DNA of 64,000 bases from Blautia glucerasea (GCF_020537505.1 NZ_JAJBMO010000005.1:62001-126000), one strand, 5' to 3'. Shown: positions 52,231 to 62,267, numbered from the stretch's first letter. Notes: generated from the sequence alone by a model not told the origin. Program-made: numbers and translations.

Positions 52231-54168
52231 TTATAGTGCTTTTCCGAAAATTATATATTGATAAATACATGCGCTGCATAAAAGAAGTCCACTTCCCAAA
52301 GCGATCTGATAATATCGTAATTTTGAAATTCTGACATTTATCTTATTGTTCCATACTGCATATGCAAATGGCAAAACCAAGGGCAGATAATACCTTGTCT
52401 GAACGCCCTTTATACTGCCCGCGCCAATAGGTGTAAACGCCAGATACATAGCAAGCCAGATAAGAATAACTGATAAAACTACACCTGCTATACATGTTTT
52501 TCTAAAGATTTTAATGTTCTGGAAGGACTCCGGTTCCCCTTGTGGTTTCACCAAAAAGATAAGCAATAAAAGCGGCAAAAGGATCAATGCCCATACTTCC
52601 TTTAGCGTTCCAAGTACATACAGATTTAAAAACATCTGGTTACAGATCAAGATTGTATTTTCTGCTCCATCTCCAAAATTCCGGAAATTATCTAAAGCGC
52701 AAATGTCCCGAATAAACATTTTTAAAGCAGCTATAGGATGATGGATCATGCTCAGAATCTGTCCAGCCATACCAGTATTCCCACCACGTGTATCACCGCC
52801 ATAAGACAGATTTCCTTCTATCATATTCCTTACCAATGGCTGGAATTTCATTACCAGTATTCCGACCATCACAAGACATAGAAAACATAAAATACCTGTT
52901 CCTATGCGCTTTTTCATTTTTGTATTTAGACACACATTTATTCTTCTCCAGATTACAGGAAGCAATAACAAAAATACGGGAAAATATACGGGTTTGATAA
53001 TACAGCCGCATCCAAAAAGCACTGCCGAAAAAAGAATATTCAAAAGATTTTCTTTTCCTTTTTCCTTTTCTATTTCGTTTACACAAAGCACTGTTCCTAA
53101 TGTGATAAAGGAAAAACAGATCCCATCATAAGTATACATACTGCTTTGAAATATGACAGTTGGCATCATGCCAATTACTGCAATCAAAACCTTTTTTCGC
53201 CGTGCCAATATAATGGCCAAAATATTTAACAGAACACAAAAAACAAGATTTCCAAGTCTTCCCAGAATATAAGCATTCGCATAGGAAAGACCAATTTTTT
53301 CTCCAAAATGATATGCCAGGATCATTGGGAAATAGGAAATATAATTTTTCAATGATCCTGTAGAATTATATACATAGTCACCGCTTTCCGCTTTTTTATT
53401 CAAATATCTTTTAAGCAGATAACTTTCCTCTGCTGTATTTACAGCATACCAACCCTTACGTGAAAAGCTTTTTTTAACAGCTGAATTAGCACTAACCTTA
53501 GAGGAAAAACTGGCATTATGGACGACAGAATAATGTGCTTCCTCGTCCCACGTAACCGCATATGGTCCAGCCATTACAGAAATCAGACTGCCAAATCCCA
53601 GCGCTGCGATCATATAAAACACCCAGGTTTTTTTTACGATCAATTTCTTCTCAAATAATATCAATAGTACTAAAAATACCACTAAAACATTAAAGAAAAT
53701 GCGGTATTTATTTAAAGAAAATTCATTTGAACAGGAAATGCCAGTAAGTTGGATCTCAGATGGATCTGTAAGAGTTATCTGAATTTGCTTTACTTTTTTA
53801 TTAATATTTGTAAATGCAGATTTCAACTCTTTAAACATATAGTCCTTTATTTCCAGAACTTCCTCTGCACCAAAATCATTTATTGTTACCAAACTGATAT
53901 TATATGCACTTTTCTTTTTTGCGGTTCCATGCAATATCAGCTTTTTCACATAAATTGGTTCTGCAAACTCGCTTTGATAAATTGCCGTCTCCTCTGTAGA
54001 AGGTGCAATATCCATGATTGTAATGGAACTATATCCTTCTGTAATTGCATGATAATTAAAAGCAAACTCCAGCAATAACGCAACCGCAACTGCAGCCAGG
54101 ATTTCGACTGCCAGATGAATTACCTGCTTTCTTCTATCTGTTTTTGCATTTATATTATTGCTAATCAT
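52231..54168 (-). CDS. DUF2142-family multi-pass membrane protein
   Basis: A 645-residue membrane protein with about 12 transmembrane segments, starting probably at ATG 54168 inside the end of the upstream gene. MMPTVIFQSSMYTYDGICFS and AGPYAVTWDEEAHYSVVHNA match DUF2142, a family related to GT-C glycosyltransferases and found in surface-polysaccharide clusters. The large loop after helix 1 (about 50-150) is beta-rich and outside. Its sugar donor would be lipid-linked if the GT-C relation holds. Confidence 0.85.
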   Translation of the reverse strand: MISNNINAKTDRRKQVIHLAVEILAAVAVALLLEFAFNYHAITEGYSSITIMDIAPSTEETAIYQSEFAEPIYVKKLILHGTAKKKSAYNISLVTINDFGAEEVLEIKDYMFKELKSAFTNINKKVKQIQITLTDPSEIQLTGISCSNEFSLNKYRIFFNVLVVFLVLLILFEKKLIVKKTWVFYMIAALGFGSLISVMAGPYAVTWDEEAHYSVVHNASFSSKVSANSAVKKSFSRKGWYAVNTAEESYLLKRYLNKKAESGDYVYNSTGSLKNYISYFPMILAYHFGEKIGLSYANAYILGRLGNLVFCVLLNILAIILARRKKVLIAVIGMMPTVIFQSSMYTYDGICFSFITLGTVLCVNEIEKEKGKENLLNILFSAVLFGCGCIIKPVYFPVFLLLLPVIWRRINVCLNTKMKKRIGTGILCFLCLVMVGILVMKFQPLVRNMIEGNLSYGGDTRGGNTGMAGQILSMIHHPIAALKMFIRDICALDNFRNFGDGAENTILICNQMFLNLYVLGTLKEVWALILLPLLLLIFLVKPQGEPESFQNIKIFRKTCIAGVVLSVILIWLAMYLAFTPIGAGSIKGVQTRYYLPLVLPFAYAVWNNKINVRISKLRYYQIALGSGLLLCSACIYQYIIFGKAL

Positions 54169-54178
54169 TTTTCCCAAT

Positions 54179-55666
54179 TTATTTGTTTCTCCATAGCTTT
54201 TTCTTAACAAATTTCAAAGGTTCTTTCCATCTTCCATTTCCGTCCAAGCAACACCAGCAATTTTTAATATACTGAAAATCTTTTTTAATAGCCTTAAACA
54301 TACTCTTTTTTGGGAACTTATTTTCTTTATTCTGCAAGGTAACCTGAAGAAGCTGCGGGCATATTTTTTCAATAATCCTTACCTGGTATTTCTTTCCCTT
54401 CAGCAGTTCCAGATCTACCCCTCCCAGGATTTCCAGTATACAGCTACAATTACAAAGCTGCAAAGAATCCATATTGGGAACCAAGGTCAGTGCCTGCTCC
54501 ATGCTGGAAAGCCAGCAGCCCATACGCTGCTCCCTGTAAAATCGTACAGGCCATTTTAGCAGCTGTTCATCCTTTTTCACATAATCGAAATAATGCTGAA
54601 GGGAATCCTGCATATCTTGCCGCCAACGGATATTTACATATTTTTTCGTATACTTTTTTAAATTTAGATCTGCTTTTTCTACCCAATTATAAATGGTATA
54701 ATAGTTGCACTCCCACACACCACATCGAAGGATTGCCGTCATTTTATCATCATGGGGATACTGGTCATATGCATAAAAATTCCGGTCTTCATCTGCTGCC
54801 ATACCATCACAATGGCTGTCAAAATCCTGCAGTCTTTCTTTGCTTTTCTTTCCCGTTCTCTTTCGGTACTCATATCCCCGGTTCATTATTTTCGCCAGCT
54901 CAGGCGGCGCTTCACGGTCCAGTTCCGAGATATTCTCATGCTCCAGGGTAAATGCAAAATAATCAATTCCGCTATATTCCAGAAGTGCCATCATAGTCCG
55001 GGAATCATACCCACCTGTAAGGGGCAGCATGATCCTGCCATTATAAGTCCGCACTAAATTACGCAAAATAGTTTCAAAATAATGGATCACTGCATCCAGC
55101 CGCAGCTCATCTGTTTCATAGTTTTTGTTTCCAAGATATAAGCTTCGGCTTTCATACTTTCGATTGATCAGATCATAGGTCTGGGAAGGCATCAGGCGAT
55201 AGGTATCCGGATAAACAGTTCCTGATCCTGGATAATAATCCAGTCCAAAATTATGTCTCAGACGGGGATTTCTGCTCTTTCTATGCATAGCCTCATTTAT
55301 ACAGCTTAAGCTGCTGGAAACGATCCCGCTGTCTGTATAAAAGCAGCCCAATAACCCACAGGCATCCAGGTAAATATATTTATCATAGATCAACAGCCAG
55401 GTTCCGGACCAGGTTTCCAGCTGCTGCTCCAGTTCTGCCCGGTCTTTTATTTCCCGGATCTGTTCTAATGGATCATTTCTTCCCTCTTCTGCCTGAAAAG
55501 CCCAGCCCAAAAGACAGATTTCAGAAGCTCCAGATTCGTTCTGTACTATTTGAATATGCAGATTTTTATGATAAGACAAGATTTTTCCACAGCTTAATGT
55601 TACATGCTGAAAATCCTGCACATCCAAGGGCTGGTCCATTATGATAAATTGTTTGGTAAAAGTCAT
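54179..55666 (-). CDS. Asparagine-synthase-like enzyme in a surface-glycan cluster
   Basis: A 495-residue protein. The N-terminal part (about 1-150) looks like a divergent glutaminase-type domain lacking an obvious Cys2 nucleophile (it begins MTFTKQ). The synthetase part has the PP-loop IMLPLTGGYDSRTMMALLEY (about 212-231; usual form SGGxDS). Related proteins amidate sugars or peptides, or make lasso peptides. Here it is coupled by ATGA to a GT2 gene, so modification of a polysaccharide sugar acid is a reasonable guess. Confidence 0.75.
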   Translation of the reverse strand: MTFTKQFIIMDQPLDVQDFQHVTLSCGKILSYHKNLHIQIVQNESGASEICLLGWAFQAEEGRNDPLEQIREIKDRAELEQQLETWSGTWLLIYDKYIYLDACGLLGCFYTDSGIVSSSLSCINEAMHRKSRNPRLRHNFGLDYYPGSGTVYPDTYRLMPSQTYDLINRKYESRSLYLGNKNYETDELRLDAVIHYFETILRNLVRTYNGRIMLPLTGGYDSRTMMALLEYSGIDYFAFTLEHENISELDREAPPELAKIMNRGYEYRKRTGKKSKERLQDFDSHCDGMAADEDRNFYAYDQYPHDDKMTAILRCGVWECNYYTIYNWVEKADLNLKKYTKKYVNIRWRQDMQDSLQHYFDYVKKDEQLLKWPVRFYREQRMGCWLSSMEQALTLVPNMDSLQLCNCSCILEILGGVDLELLKGKKYQVRIIEKICPQLLQVTLQNKENKFPKKSMFKAIKKDFQYIKNCWCCLDGNGRWKEPLKFVKKKLWRNK

Positions 55667-56610
55667 TTTTCCACATCCTTAAGATGATTATACTGTTCCT
55701 GGATTCTCTGAAGTTCCATTTCGAAATCCTGACGGTTCTTCTGTACCAAAGTTTGAAGAATCATGCCTGAAAAGAAGGCCTGGATTGCGCCAAGTACTGC
55801 GAATCCGCTTACGATCAGAGTCGGGATCTTTCCTACCCGTCCAGTCTCAAGATATGTTACAAAAACCGGGAAAAAGAAGCCTAGCCCGAGTATCAGCAAA
55901 ATGCCCGCCAAAATTCCAAAGAAGGCCATTGGCTTATAATTTCGGTACAGTCTTGCAATGGTTTTCAGTACTTTAAAGCCATCTGAGTACGTGTTCAGCT
56001 TAGACTCACTTCCATCCGGACGATCTCTGTATTCGATCACTTCATTCTCAATGTACATGTTTTTATCCACTGCATGGATACTCATTTCTGTTTCAATTTC
56101 AAATCCTTTTGACAAAACCGGGAAGGATTTTACAAACTGATAGCTGAATGCTCTGTATCCGGTCATAATATCGTTGATCTGGGTTTTAAACATAACATTA
56201 ATACATTTCCGCACCAGGCTGTTTCCGAAATTATGAAACGGTCTTTTGTTCTCTGTAAAATAAGTGGAAGATAAACGATCTCCCACCACCATATCTACTT
56301 TCTTATTCAAAACCTTCTCTACCATTGCTGGTGCAAACTCAGCCGGGTAAGTGTCATCCCCATCTGCCATAATATAGCACTGGGCATCAATCTCACGGAA
56401 CATGCGGCGGATCACATTGCCCTTTCCCTGCTGGTATTCGTACCGAACCACAGCCCCAGCTGCGCGCGCAATCTCATCGGTATGATCTGTAGAATTGTTA
56501 TCATAAACGTAAATCACTGCTTCTGGCAGCACCTTTTTGAAATCTTTTACAACTTTTTCGATTGTTTTGCTTTCATTGTAGCATGGTATTAATACTGCTA
56601 TTTTATCCAT
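55663..56610 (-). CDS. GT2 glycosyltransferase with two C-terminal membrane helices
   Basis: A 315-residue polyprenyl-phosphate glycosyltransferase-like protein. IAVLIPCYNESKTIEKVVKD (4-23), YDNNSTDHTDEIA, and MADGDDTYP (acceptor Asp motif near 81-89) are GT2 features. Two membrane helices follow near 230-290. It resembles DPM1/GtrB enzymes that load one sugar onto undecaprenyl phosphate. AAAGGA precedes ATG. Confidence 0.88.
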   Translation of the reverse strand: MDKIAVLIPCYNESKTIEKVVKDFKKVLPEAVIYVYDNNSTDHTDEIARAAGAVVRYEYQQGKGNVIRRMFREIDAQCYIMADGDDTYPAEFAPAMVEKVLNKKVDMVVGDRLSSTYFTENKRPFHNFGNSLVRKCINVMFKTQINDIMTGYRAFSYQFVKSFPVLSKGFEIETEMSIHAVDKNMYIENEVIEYRDRPDGSESKLNTYSDGFKVLKTIARLYRNYKPMAFFGILAGILLILGLGFFFPVFVTYLETGRVGKIPTLIVSGFAVLGAIQAFFSGMILQTLVQKNRQDFEMELQRIQEQYNHLKDVEK

Positions 56611-56635
56611 TCTGATATAATCCTTTCCAAATCAG

Positions 56636-56812
56636 TCAGCATCTTTGCTTCTTTTCCCAGGTACGTTCACTGATTATATATCTTGGACGGTGCTTCGTCT
56701 CCGGGTAAATTTTCCCTACATATTCTCCAATTACGCCAAGACACAGCAACTGGATTCCGCCCATAAAGCAGACGCAGGGGATTACGATGTATAAAATTGG
56801 TATTTTTTTCAT
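56636..56812 (-). pseudogene. C-terminal fragment of a GtrB-like glycosyltransferase
   Basis: A 58-residue frame (ATG 56812, AAGGA nine bases upstream) containing [20 protein letters not shown] and [11 protein letters not shown]. These are the last membrane helix and conserved tail of GtrB/DPM1-type GT2 enzymes. The catalytic domain is missing, so it is a truncated gene. The ribosome binding site suggests it may still be translated. Confidence 0.7.
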
Positions 56813-56881
56813 ATTATTTTTTCCTTCGTCTTAAAGTTAAAGCTAAGCATATCACCATGATTTATATGATATGAGTTCAAA

Positions 56882-56942
56882 TAAAAAATCCCGTTGCCAG
56901 TTCATGTAGTTATTATTGTACTACATGGACAAACAACGGGCA
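56882..56942 (-). terminator. Terminator after the flippase gene
   Basis: CCCGTTG (56890-56896) pairs with CAACGGG (56934-56940), with an inner stem CATGTAGT/ACTACATG. On the minus strand it is followed by ATTTTTTATT. It ends the upstream part of the glycan cluster, so the genes at 52231-56812 need another promoter. Confidence 0.82.
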
Positions 56943-56956
56943 AGAGAATTGTCATT

Positions 56957-58405
56957 CTAAAAATCTTTCCTGCTTTTTTCCTGTAAACTCCGTAAAATTT
57001 CAAAAACAATAGGATTTTTAAAGACAATTTGAACTGCTGCATAAAAGAGCACCGAAATTGTAACACACAGCACTAACTGTAAAATATTATTCATATAATA
57101 CCTTTTCACAATGCCACAAATAATGCCAATTACAACAGAACCTAATACAGTCAGATAAACATTCTTAATATTACATCTGATTTTAAAACACCTTCTTGCA
57201 TATGCAAAAGAGATAAAACAAATGCAGGCTTCTGCCAGAACAGTGGTAAATGCCGCCGCATTTTCCTTAAAATAAGGAATTAAGATAAAATTCAGGACAA
57301 TGTTTCCTACAGCACTTATGATGGTTGCGATCATTACTATTTTTTCTTTTTTAAATGAAATAAGCACCCCGTTGCAAAAGATATTTGCAAACACAGCAAA
57401 GATCAGCGCAATGCTAAGGAGGGATAGTGAGATATGTGCCTCACTGTATGATGTACCAGCAAAGACTTCCACAATCGGCTTTGCCAGAAAAAACAGCCCC
57501 ACCATACAGGGAACACAGCCCAATATCATATAATTCATTAAGTCATTTCCTAATTTTTCAAGGCCCTTATCATCCTTTGTTCCAATATAAAACGCAAATC
57601 TTGGTATCACTACTGCGACAGCAGCACTTAAAACCTGCTTCACGATCTTATATATTTTAACAGAAGTGCTGTAAAGTCCAACACTATAGTCACCAGCAAT
57701 CCACCCCAAAATAGTAGTATCAGAGCTTATATATATTGTGGTCGCAATTGTTATGGAAAACACAATTAATATAGGTTTCAAATGTTTAGTATCTGGTCTG
57801 GCAACCAAATGAAGATCCACATATTTGTGAGACCGCAAGAACATAAAAATACTGGCACCGCTGCTGGAGATAACAGTTATAACAGAATATACATATAAAT
57901 CATTACTGTTGTGAACAAAAACAAATAAAAGTATTACAGCTATAACTTGCAGTATCAGCGTAATTTTCGTGATGTACGAAAAATCTTCGAATATAGTATA
58001 AATCCAATTTACCCCCAAAGTTGCCAGTAAAATTTCTGAACTTAATATTAAAATAACGGGAATATATGGTCTGAATTTTCCAACAAAAATAAGACATAGT
58101 ATTAATAATATATATGCCAAAATGGTGGAATAAAAATTAATCGAAAAAATTTCACTGGCAAATTCAGAACACTTTTTCCGGTCATTACGGTATTTAGAAC
58201 CTTCCCTGACCGCATACGCCGAAATTCCCAATGCCGCAACTAAAGAAAAATAGCTGACTATTGAAGCCGAAAACTCAAATTTTCCAATCTTTTCAATTTG
58301 CAGGACTCTCAGCGCATAAGGATATGTAATAAGTGGAAATACCAGTGAAAAAACTGTTTTTATTATATTTAACGTTGCATTTTTTTTAATTGATTTTTTT
58401 TCCAT
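56957..58405 (-). CDS. Wzx-type polysaccharide flippase
   Basis: A 482-residue protein with 12-14 transmembrane segments of the MOP (polysaccharide biosynthesis) superfamily. The N-terminus KNATLNIIKTVFSLVFPLIT followed by YPYALRVL is a hallmark of O-antigen/capsule flippases. It moves lipid-linked repeat units across the membrane. ATG 58405 or 58417 is possible; neither has a strong site, and the frame opens at 58450 within the upstream gene. Confidence 0.9.
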   Translation of the reverse strand: MEKKSIKKNATLNIIKTVFSLVFPLITYPYALRVLQIEKIGKFEFSASIVSYFSLVAALGISAYAVREGSKYRNDRKKCSEFASEIFSINFYSTILAYILLILCLIFVGKFRPYIPVILILSSEILLATLGVNWIYTIFEDFSYITKITLILQVIAVILLFVFVHNSNDLYVYSVITVISSSGASIFMFLRSHKYVDLHLVARPDTKHLKPILIVFSITIATTIYISSDTTILGWIAGDYSVGLYSTSVKIYKIVKQVLSAAVAVVIPRFAFYIGTKDDKGLEKLGNDLMNYMILGCVPCMVGLFFLAKPIVEVFAGTSYSEAHISLSLLSIALIFAVFANIFCNGVLISFKKEKIVMIATIISAVGNIVLNFILIPYFKENAAAFTTVLAEACICFISFAYARRCFKIRCNIKNVYLTVLGSVVIGIICGIVKRYYMNNILQLVLCVTISVLFYAAVQIVFKNPIVFEILRSLQEKSRKDF

Positions 58406-58433
58406 GTCTACTCTCATCTCTATTGCTTCAGTA

Positions 58434-59354
58434 TTAATGCGAATTAACATGTTTCAAATATTCAGCATATATCTCTGCTGCTTTAATGAAATTAGTATAT
58501 CGGAACTTCATCTTCTGATCATAATTCTTCGTGTTTGTAGACGCTCCCTCCAGATGCTGCACAGCTATATCTGGAATATATAATGTTTTCCAGCCATTTT
58601 TCAGGCATTTTGTTGTAAGAATATCTTCTTCATGATAGAAATATGTTTCTGGCTCAAATAGCTTTTCATTATTCTTAATAAATCTCTCTGAGAAAAACAG
58701 ACAGGATCCGGATAAAACAATATTTTCCATACTATGTTTCCATTTATCGTCTTCGGTTTTCTGTATTTTACTGTCCATTCTTTTTCTATATATGCTGTAT
58801 ATTTTTGTACGATTTACCTTCTGCCAGATACAGTGAAGCAAATATTCCCGTTTCATATTTTTCAGGCATCTGCGATTCTCTTCAATCCACGCTTCAGTTT
58901 CTTCTAATGATCTAGGACGCAGTGCCAGTGGATTTTGATGCTGCTTTTTGTAGATCGCATATACATTCGGACCAGCTACATAAAACCCTGCTTCCCTATA
59001 TTTCTCTTCAAGTATGGAAATCAGATTTCTTTGTTCAAAAATAATATCATTGTTAGCAACAACAATATAATCGAAATTTTCTGATTTTTTTAAATATGCA
59101 TACCCAATATTATTCGCTCTGGAATATCCATAATTATCTTCTAATAGCAAAATTTCTATATTCTCAATTCCGGCATATTGCTTTTTCAGCTCAGTCCCAG
59201 AATTATTTGGTGAATGATTATCTACAATCAGTATTTTGGAATCCTGAATCTGTTCAAGACACTGAATTGAGTCGATACATTTTTTCGTCGTTTCTATATC
59301 ATTATAGTGAAGAATAATAAATCCTACTTTGCAGGCATTAAGTTTTGCCTCCAT
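58434..59354 (-). CDS. GT2 glycosyltransferase, rhamnosyltransferase-like
   Basis: A 306-residue enzyme. VGFIILHYNDIETTKKCIDS (10-29), ILIVDNHSPNNSGTEL, and VVANNDIIFEQR (DxD-like NND near 97-99) follow the WbbL/rhamnosyltransferase pattern. YFYHEEDILTTKCL near 246 fits the catalytic base region. It acts in the cytoplasm on lipid-linked sugar. Confidence 0.88.
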   Translation of the reverse strand: MEAKLNACKVGFIILHYNDIETTKKCIDSIQCLEQIQDSKILIVDNHSPNNSGTELKKQYAGIENIEILLLEDNYGYSRANNIGYAYLKKSENFDYIVVANNDIIFEQRNLISILEEKYREAGFYVAGPNVYAIYKKQHQNPLALRPRSLEETEAWIEENRRCLKNMKREYLLHCIWQKVNRTKIYSIYRKRMDSKIQKTEDDKWKHSMENIVLSGSCLFFSERFIKNNEKLFEPETYFYHEEDILTTKCLKNGWKTLYIPDIAVQHLEGASTNTKNYDQKMKFRYTNFIKAAEIYAEYLKHVNSH

Positions 59355-59374
59355 ATAGGTCCCCCTCTCATCTA

Positions 59375-60388
59375 TCAGATTTCAAACTGAGATTTTTCTC
59401 CTACTATGACCTCAAATGCAGAATTCAAGCCATTCTTATATTTTTCAAATTCATCTAATGAAATTTGAGTCAGGTCATCATTAATGCACATCATTTTATG
59501 TTTTTGATTTCTTAATGCATTGCAGCATTCTTCAAATTGCTGTCCAATATAATAAAATTCGCCTTGTTTCTTCATATTGACCGGGCTGAATTTTCCCGTC
59601 ATATATTGCCAGTATCTGAAAATATACTGATTTACATCCTGTGAACAACGAAATTTATGCTTCGAGGTTTCATCTAACAATTCATACTCTTTATCCCAAA
59701 CTTCTTCAAAAGTAGATTTCAAATATGCATTTGGCAAATGCGGATTAATAAACCCCGGTATAAAGCCCATACTCCAAGGGAGAAGCAAAAGGCTTTTAAT
59801 ATGCTTCAGATCATAACGCAGGTTAAAAATCTTTGAAAAATTTTTTTTAATGAATTGAGCCGAGTCAAAATTCTTATTGATCATTCGCATATTATTAACC
59901 ATCACATCATAATATACAGGATCATATTTTATATTGATCACTTCAAAACCACATGCTGAACAGGGCAGACCATTTCGAAAAAAATCTTCCTCTGTCATTG
60001 GTTTTGTAATAAATGTATCGTCATTGAAATAAACAAACTTTTCGCTTAAGCCCTCAATGCGATGAAGATTTAATTCGATAGGATGTGAACTAAATGTTGG
60101 AAGATATTCTTCTTTCATATAGTCCTTATGGGAAACAATATTTAACTTGGGATGATTTACATTTAACCATTCTGGTAAATGCCCACATGTCACAAAGTGG
60201 ATTTTATGAACCCAGGGAGCAAATTTCTCTACGCCCCGGAACCAATATCTCAAATTATCCCATTCCCGATACCTGTTATCCTCATTATCTGAATTTGCAG
60301 AAGGAGTATACTTTCTTTTTTCTTTCTTCCACTCCTCATCATTTCCATCTACCCAGATCATTACAAAATCTATTTTTTCTTTGCTCAT
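59375..60388 (-). CDS. Stealth-family sugar phosphotransferase
   Basis: A 337-residue protein with the four conserved regions of Stealth proteins: CR1 DFVMIWVDGNDEEWKKEK (7-24), CR2 NRYREWDNLRYWFRGVEKFA (about 37-56) followed by PWVHKIHFVTCG, FVYFNDDTFITKPM near 117, and the C-terminal CR4 region. These enzymes transfer hexose-1-phosphate to build phosphodiester-linked capsules. It predicts a phosphodiester bond in the glycan made by this cluster. Confidence 0.9.
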   Translation of the reverse strand: MSKEKIDFVMIWVDGNDEEWKKEKRKYTPSANSDNEDNRYREWDNLRYWFRGVEKFAPWVHKIHFVTCGHLPEWLNVNHPKLNIVSHKDYMKEEYLPTFSSHPIELNLHRIEGLSEKFVYFNDDTFITKPMTEEDFFRNGLPCSACGFEVINIKYDPVYYDVMVNNMRMINKNFDSAQFIKKNFSKIFNLRYDLKHIKSLLLLPWSMGFIPGFINPHLPNAYLKSTFEEVWDKEYELLDETSKHKFRCSQDVNQYIFRYWQYMTGKFSPVNMKKQGEFYYIGQQFEECCNALRNQKHKMMCINDDLTQISLDEFEKYKNGLNSAFEVIVGEKSQFEI

Positions 60389-60390
60389 TT

Positions 60391-61254
60391 TTACCTCAAT
60401 AACTGTTCACTGATCATATCTGCTAAATGATTTTTGTTAGAAATTTTCCGCACAAATAGACATTTTGAATTTTTAATTTCGTCAAAATCTTCTTCAGCCC
60501 ACACATATGGTTTTCCTCTGGTCCAATCAATTAATCTGCTTGGTCCTCCTTGGTAAATATTAGCTTTAAATTCAGAATTCCAGCAAAGTGTCTGAACAAA
60601 CAGTTCGTCTGCTGCGATACCCTGTTTAAACATTTTATCAATAACAGGTTCTTTCTCCAGCAAGTATCTAACCATTTGATCTGTTATGCTCACCCAATTG
60701 GGACCAATCTTTATCTCACTTTTTATACCTTTTAGACGGTCAACTCCCATCAATCTTTGTTTAAAAAGCGACAATTTACTCTTAATTCTCAACATTAATG
60801 TTTTGGCATCATATGTATAAGTACCAATTTTCTCCTGAAGAAAATAATAGTATTTTATCCGATATAAATATTCATTCTGATTTCGGTTCCAATATTCAAT
60901 AAACTCTTTTCCATCATTTGCATCAAAAAATTCATGAATTTCCTTCTGCGTTTTAATTGGGAAATCCACCCCTGACAATATATGATAATATTGATATTTT
61001 CTAGATGCAGCCATTCTAAACAAGAGCATTTCACACTCAATCTGACTTTCACCGCCCCAGGTAACAGAAATTCGATCCGTGAAAAATAATTTTGATTTTT
61101 TTACACAGGTTCTAAATTTCTCTTCATCAATTTCACCTGCTTTTTTATCTATATGAATATAAATATCATTTAGTTCATAATCCAGTTCCCGAATCAGTTT
61201 ACATAATAGATCAAACTGATTATGAGCCATAATCAAATATGCGTGTCTTCCCAT
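60391..61254 (-). CDS. GT14 (core-2/I-branching type) glycosyltransferase
   Basis: A 287-residue enzyme similar to beta-1,6-N-acetylglucosaminyltransferases. HAYLIMAHNQFDLLCKLIRE (4-23), IYIHIDKKAGE, YYHILSGVDFPIKTQKEIHE near 94-113 and GPNWVSITDQMVRYLL near 202 are family blocks. Bacterial members occur in capsule clusters. GGAGG lies four bases before ATG. Confidence 0.88.
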   Translation of the reverse strand: MGRHAYLIMAHNQFDLLCKLIRELDYELNDIYIHIDKKAGEIDEEKFRTCVKKSKLFFTDRISVTWGGESQIECEMLLFRMAASRKYQYYHILSGVDFPIKTQKEIHEFFDANDGKEFIEYWNRNQNEYLYRIKYYYFLQEKIGTYTYDAKTLMLRIKSKLSLFKQRLMGVDRLKGIKSEIKIGPNWVSITDQMVRYLLEKEPVIDKMFKQGIAADELFVQTLCWNSEFKANIYQGGPSRLIDWTRGKPYVWAEEDFDEIKNSKCLFVRKISNKNHLADMISEQLLR

Positions 61255-61269
61255 TATGCCTCCAGCAGT

Positions 61270-62253
61270 TTATAGCAGACTATCAATAAGAAACAGCAGT
61301 TTATCTGCTTTTATCTTTCGAAATCTCAGCACCAGCCATGCTGCATATCGTTTTAAAACTGGTTCTGATTTAAGGTACTTTAATTTAATATATTTATTTA
61401 TGCAGATACGATCTGAAATTTCCAACATAACTTTATTGTAAACTTCATACAATTCCTTCATCTTATGGATTCCACAGCCTCTTCCATTATACAAAAGGTT
61501 GGCAATCAGACCAGAAGCCATACAATAACAAAGTATCTCATGATTGTCCATTGTACTCTCCCGAAGCAGTTCCCTGGACACCTCTTCTACATTAGAAGCA
61601 TACTCCAGAAAAATTCCTGCCCGGTCATTATTCTTACTTCTCGTAATGGATTCTGTATTCAGCCAATAGTAGTATCCAGAATATGGAATAACTTTGACTT
61701 TAGGATTTTTCATAAGGATTCTGTACATAAAGCCTTCATCCTCATATCTTCTGACGCCATTAAAATTAAGATGATGCTTTTCGAGAAAGCTCCGTCTGTA
61801 CATCTTTAGGCAGGCGCTTACATTTACCCAGATTGCTTCTGCATCCTCAACATCTGATGGTAGTTCCGTATACTTTCCATTTTCATCCCTAATATAGCCG
61901 CCAGCTACAACATCGCTCAGCGAGCTTCTAAATGCCTCTATATATCTGGATATAAAATCTGGTTTGATATAATCATCACTGTCAATAAATCCAATGTATT
62001 CTCCTGAAGCCGCTTTCATTCCAGCATCCCGCGCAGCTCCCAGTCCTTTATTCACAGGATTATGTACTATCACAAGCTTATCAGGATATTTTTTCTGAAA
62101 TTCTGTAACGATTTCCATGCTTTTATCCTGTCCGCAGTCATCTACACAAATGATCTCAAAGCTGCCATAGTCCTGCTTCACAATACTCTCCAGGCATCTT
62201 CTAATATACTTTTCCACATTATATATTGGAACTATTATTGAAACCTTTTCCAT
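61270..62253 (-). CDS. GT2 glycosyltransferase
   Basis: A 327-residue enzyme. VSIIVPIYNVEKYIRRCLES (4-23), IICVDDCGQDKS and GYIGFIDSDDYIKPDFISRY (DxD near 93-95) are classic GT2/EpsJ features. It probably adds one sugar during repeat-unit synthesis. GAGG precedes ATG 62253. Confidence 0.9.
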   Translation of the reverse strand: MEKVSIIVPIYNVEKYIRRCLESIVKQDYGSFEIICVDDCGQDKSMEIVTEFQKKYPDKLVIVHNPVNKGLGAARDAGMKAASGEYIGFIDSDDYIKPDFISRYIEAFRSSLSDVVAGGYIRDENGKYTELPSDVEDAEAIWVNVSACLKMYRRSFLEKHHLNFNGVRRYEDEGFMYRILMKNPKVKVIPYSGYYYWLNTESITRSKNNDRAGIFLEYASNVEEVSRELLRESTMDNHEILCYCMASGLIANLLYNGRGCGIHKMKELYEVYNKVMLEISDRICINKYIKLKYLKSEPVLKRYAAWLVLRFRKIKADKLLFLIDSLL

Positions 62254-62267
62254 AAAAAACCTCAGCT

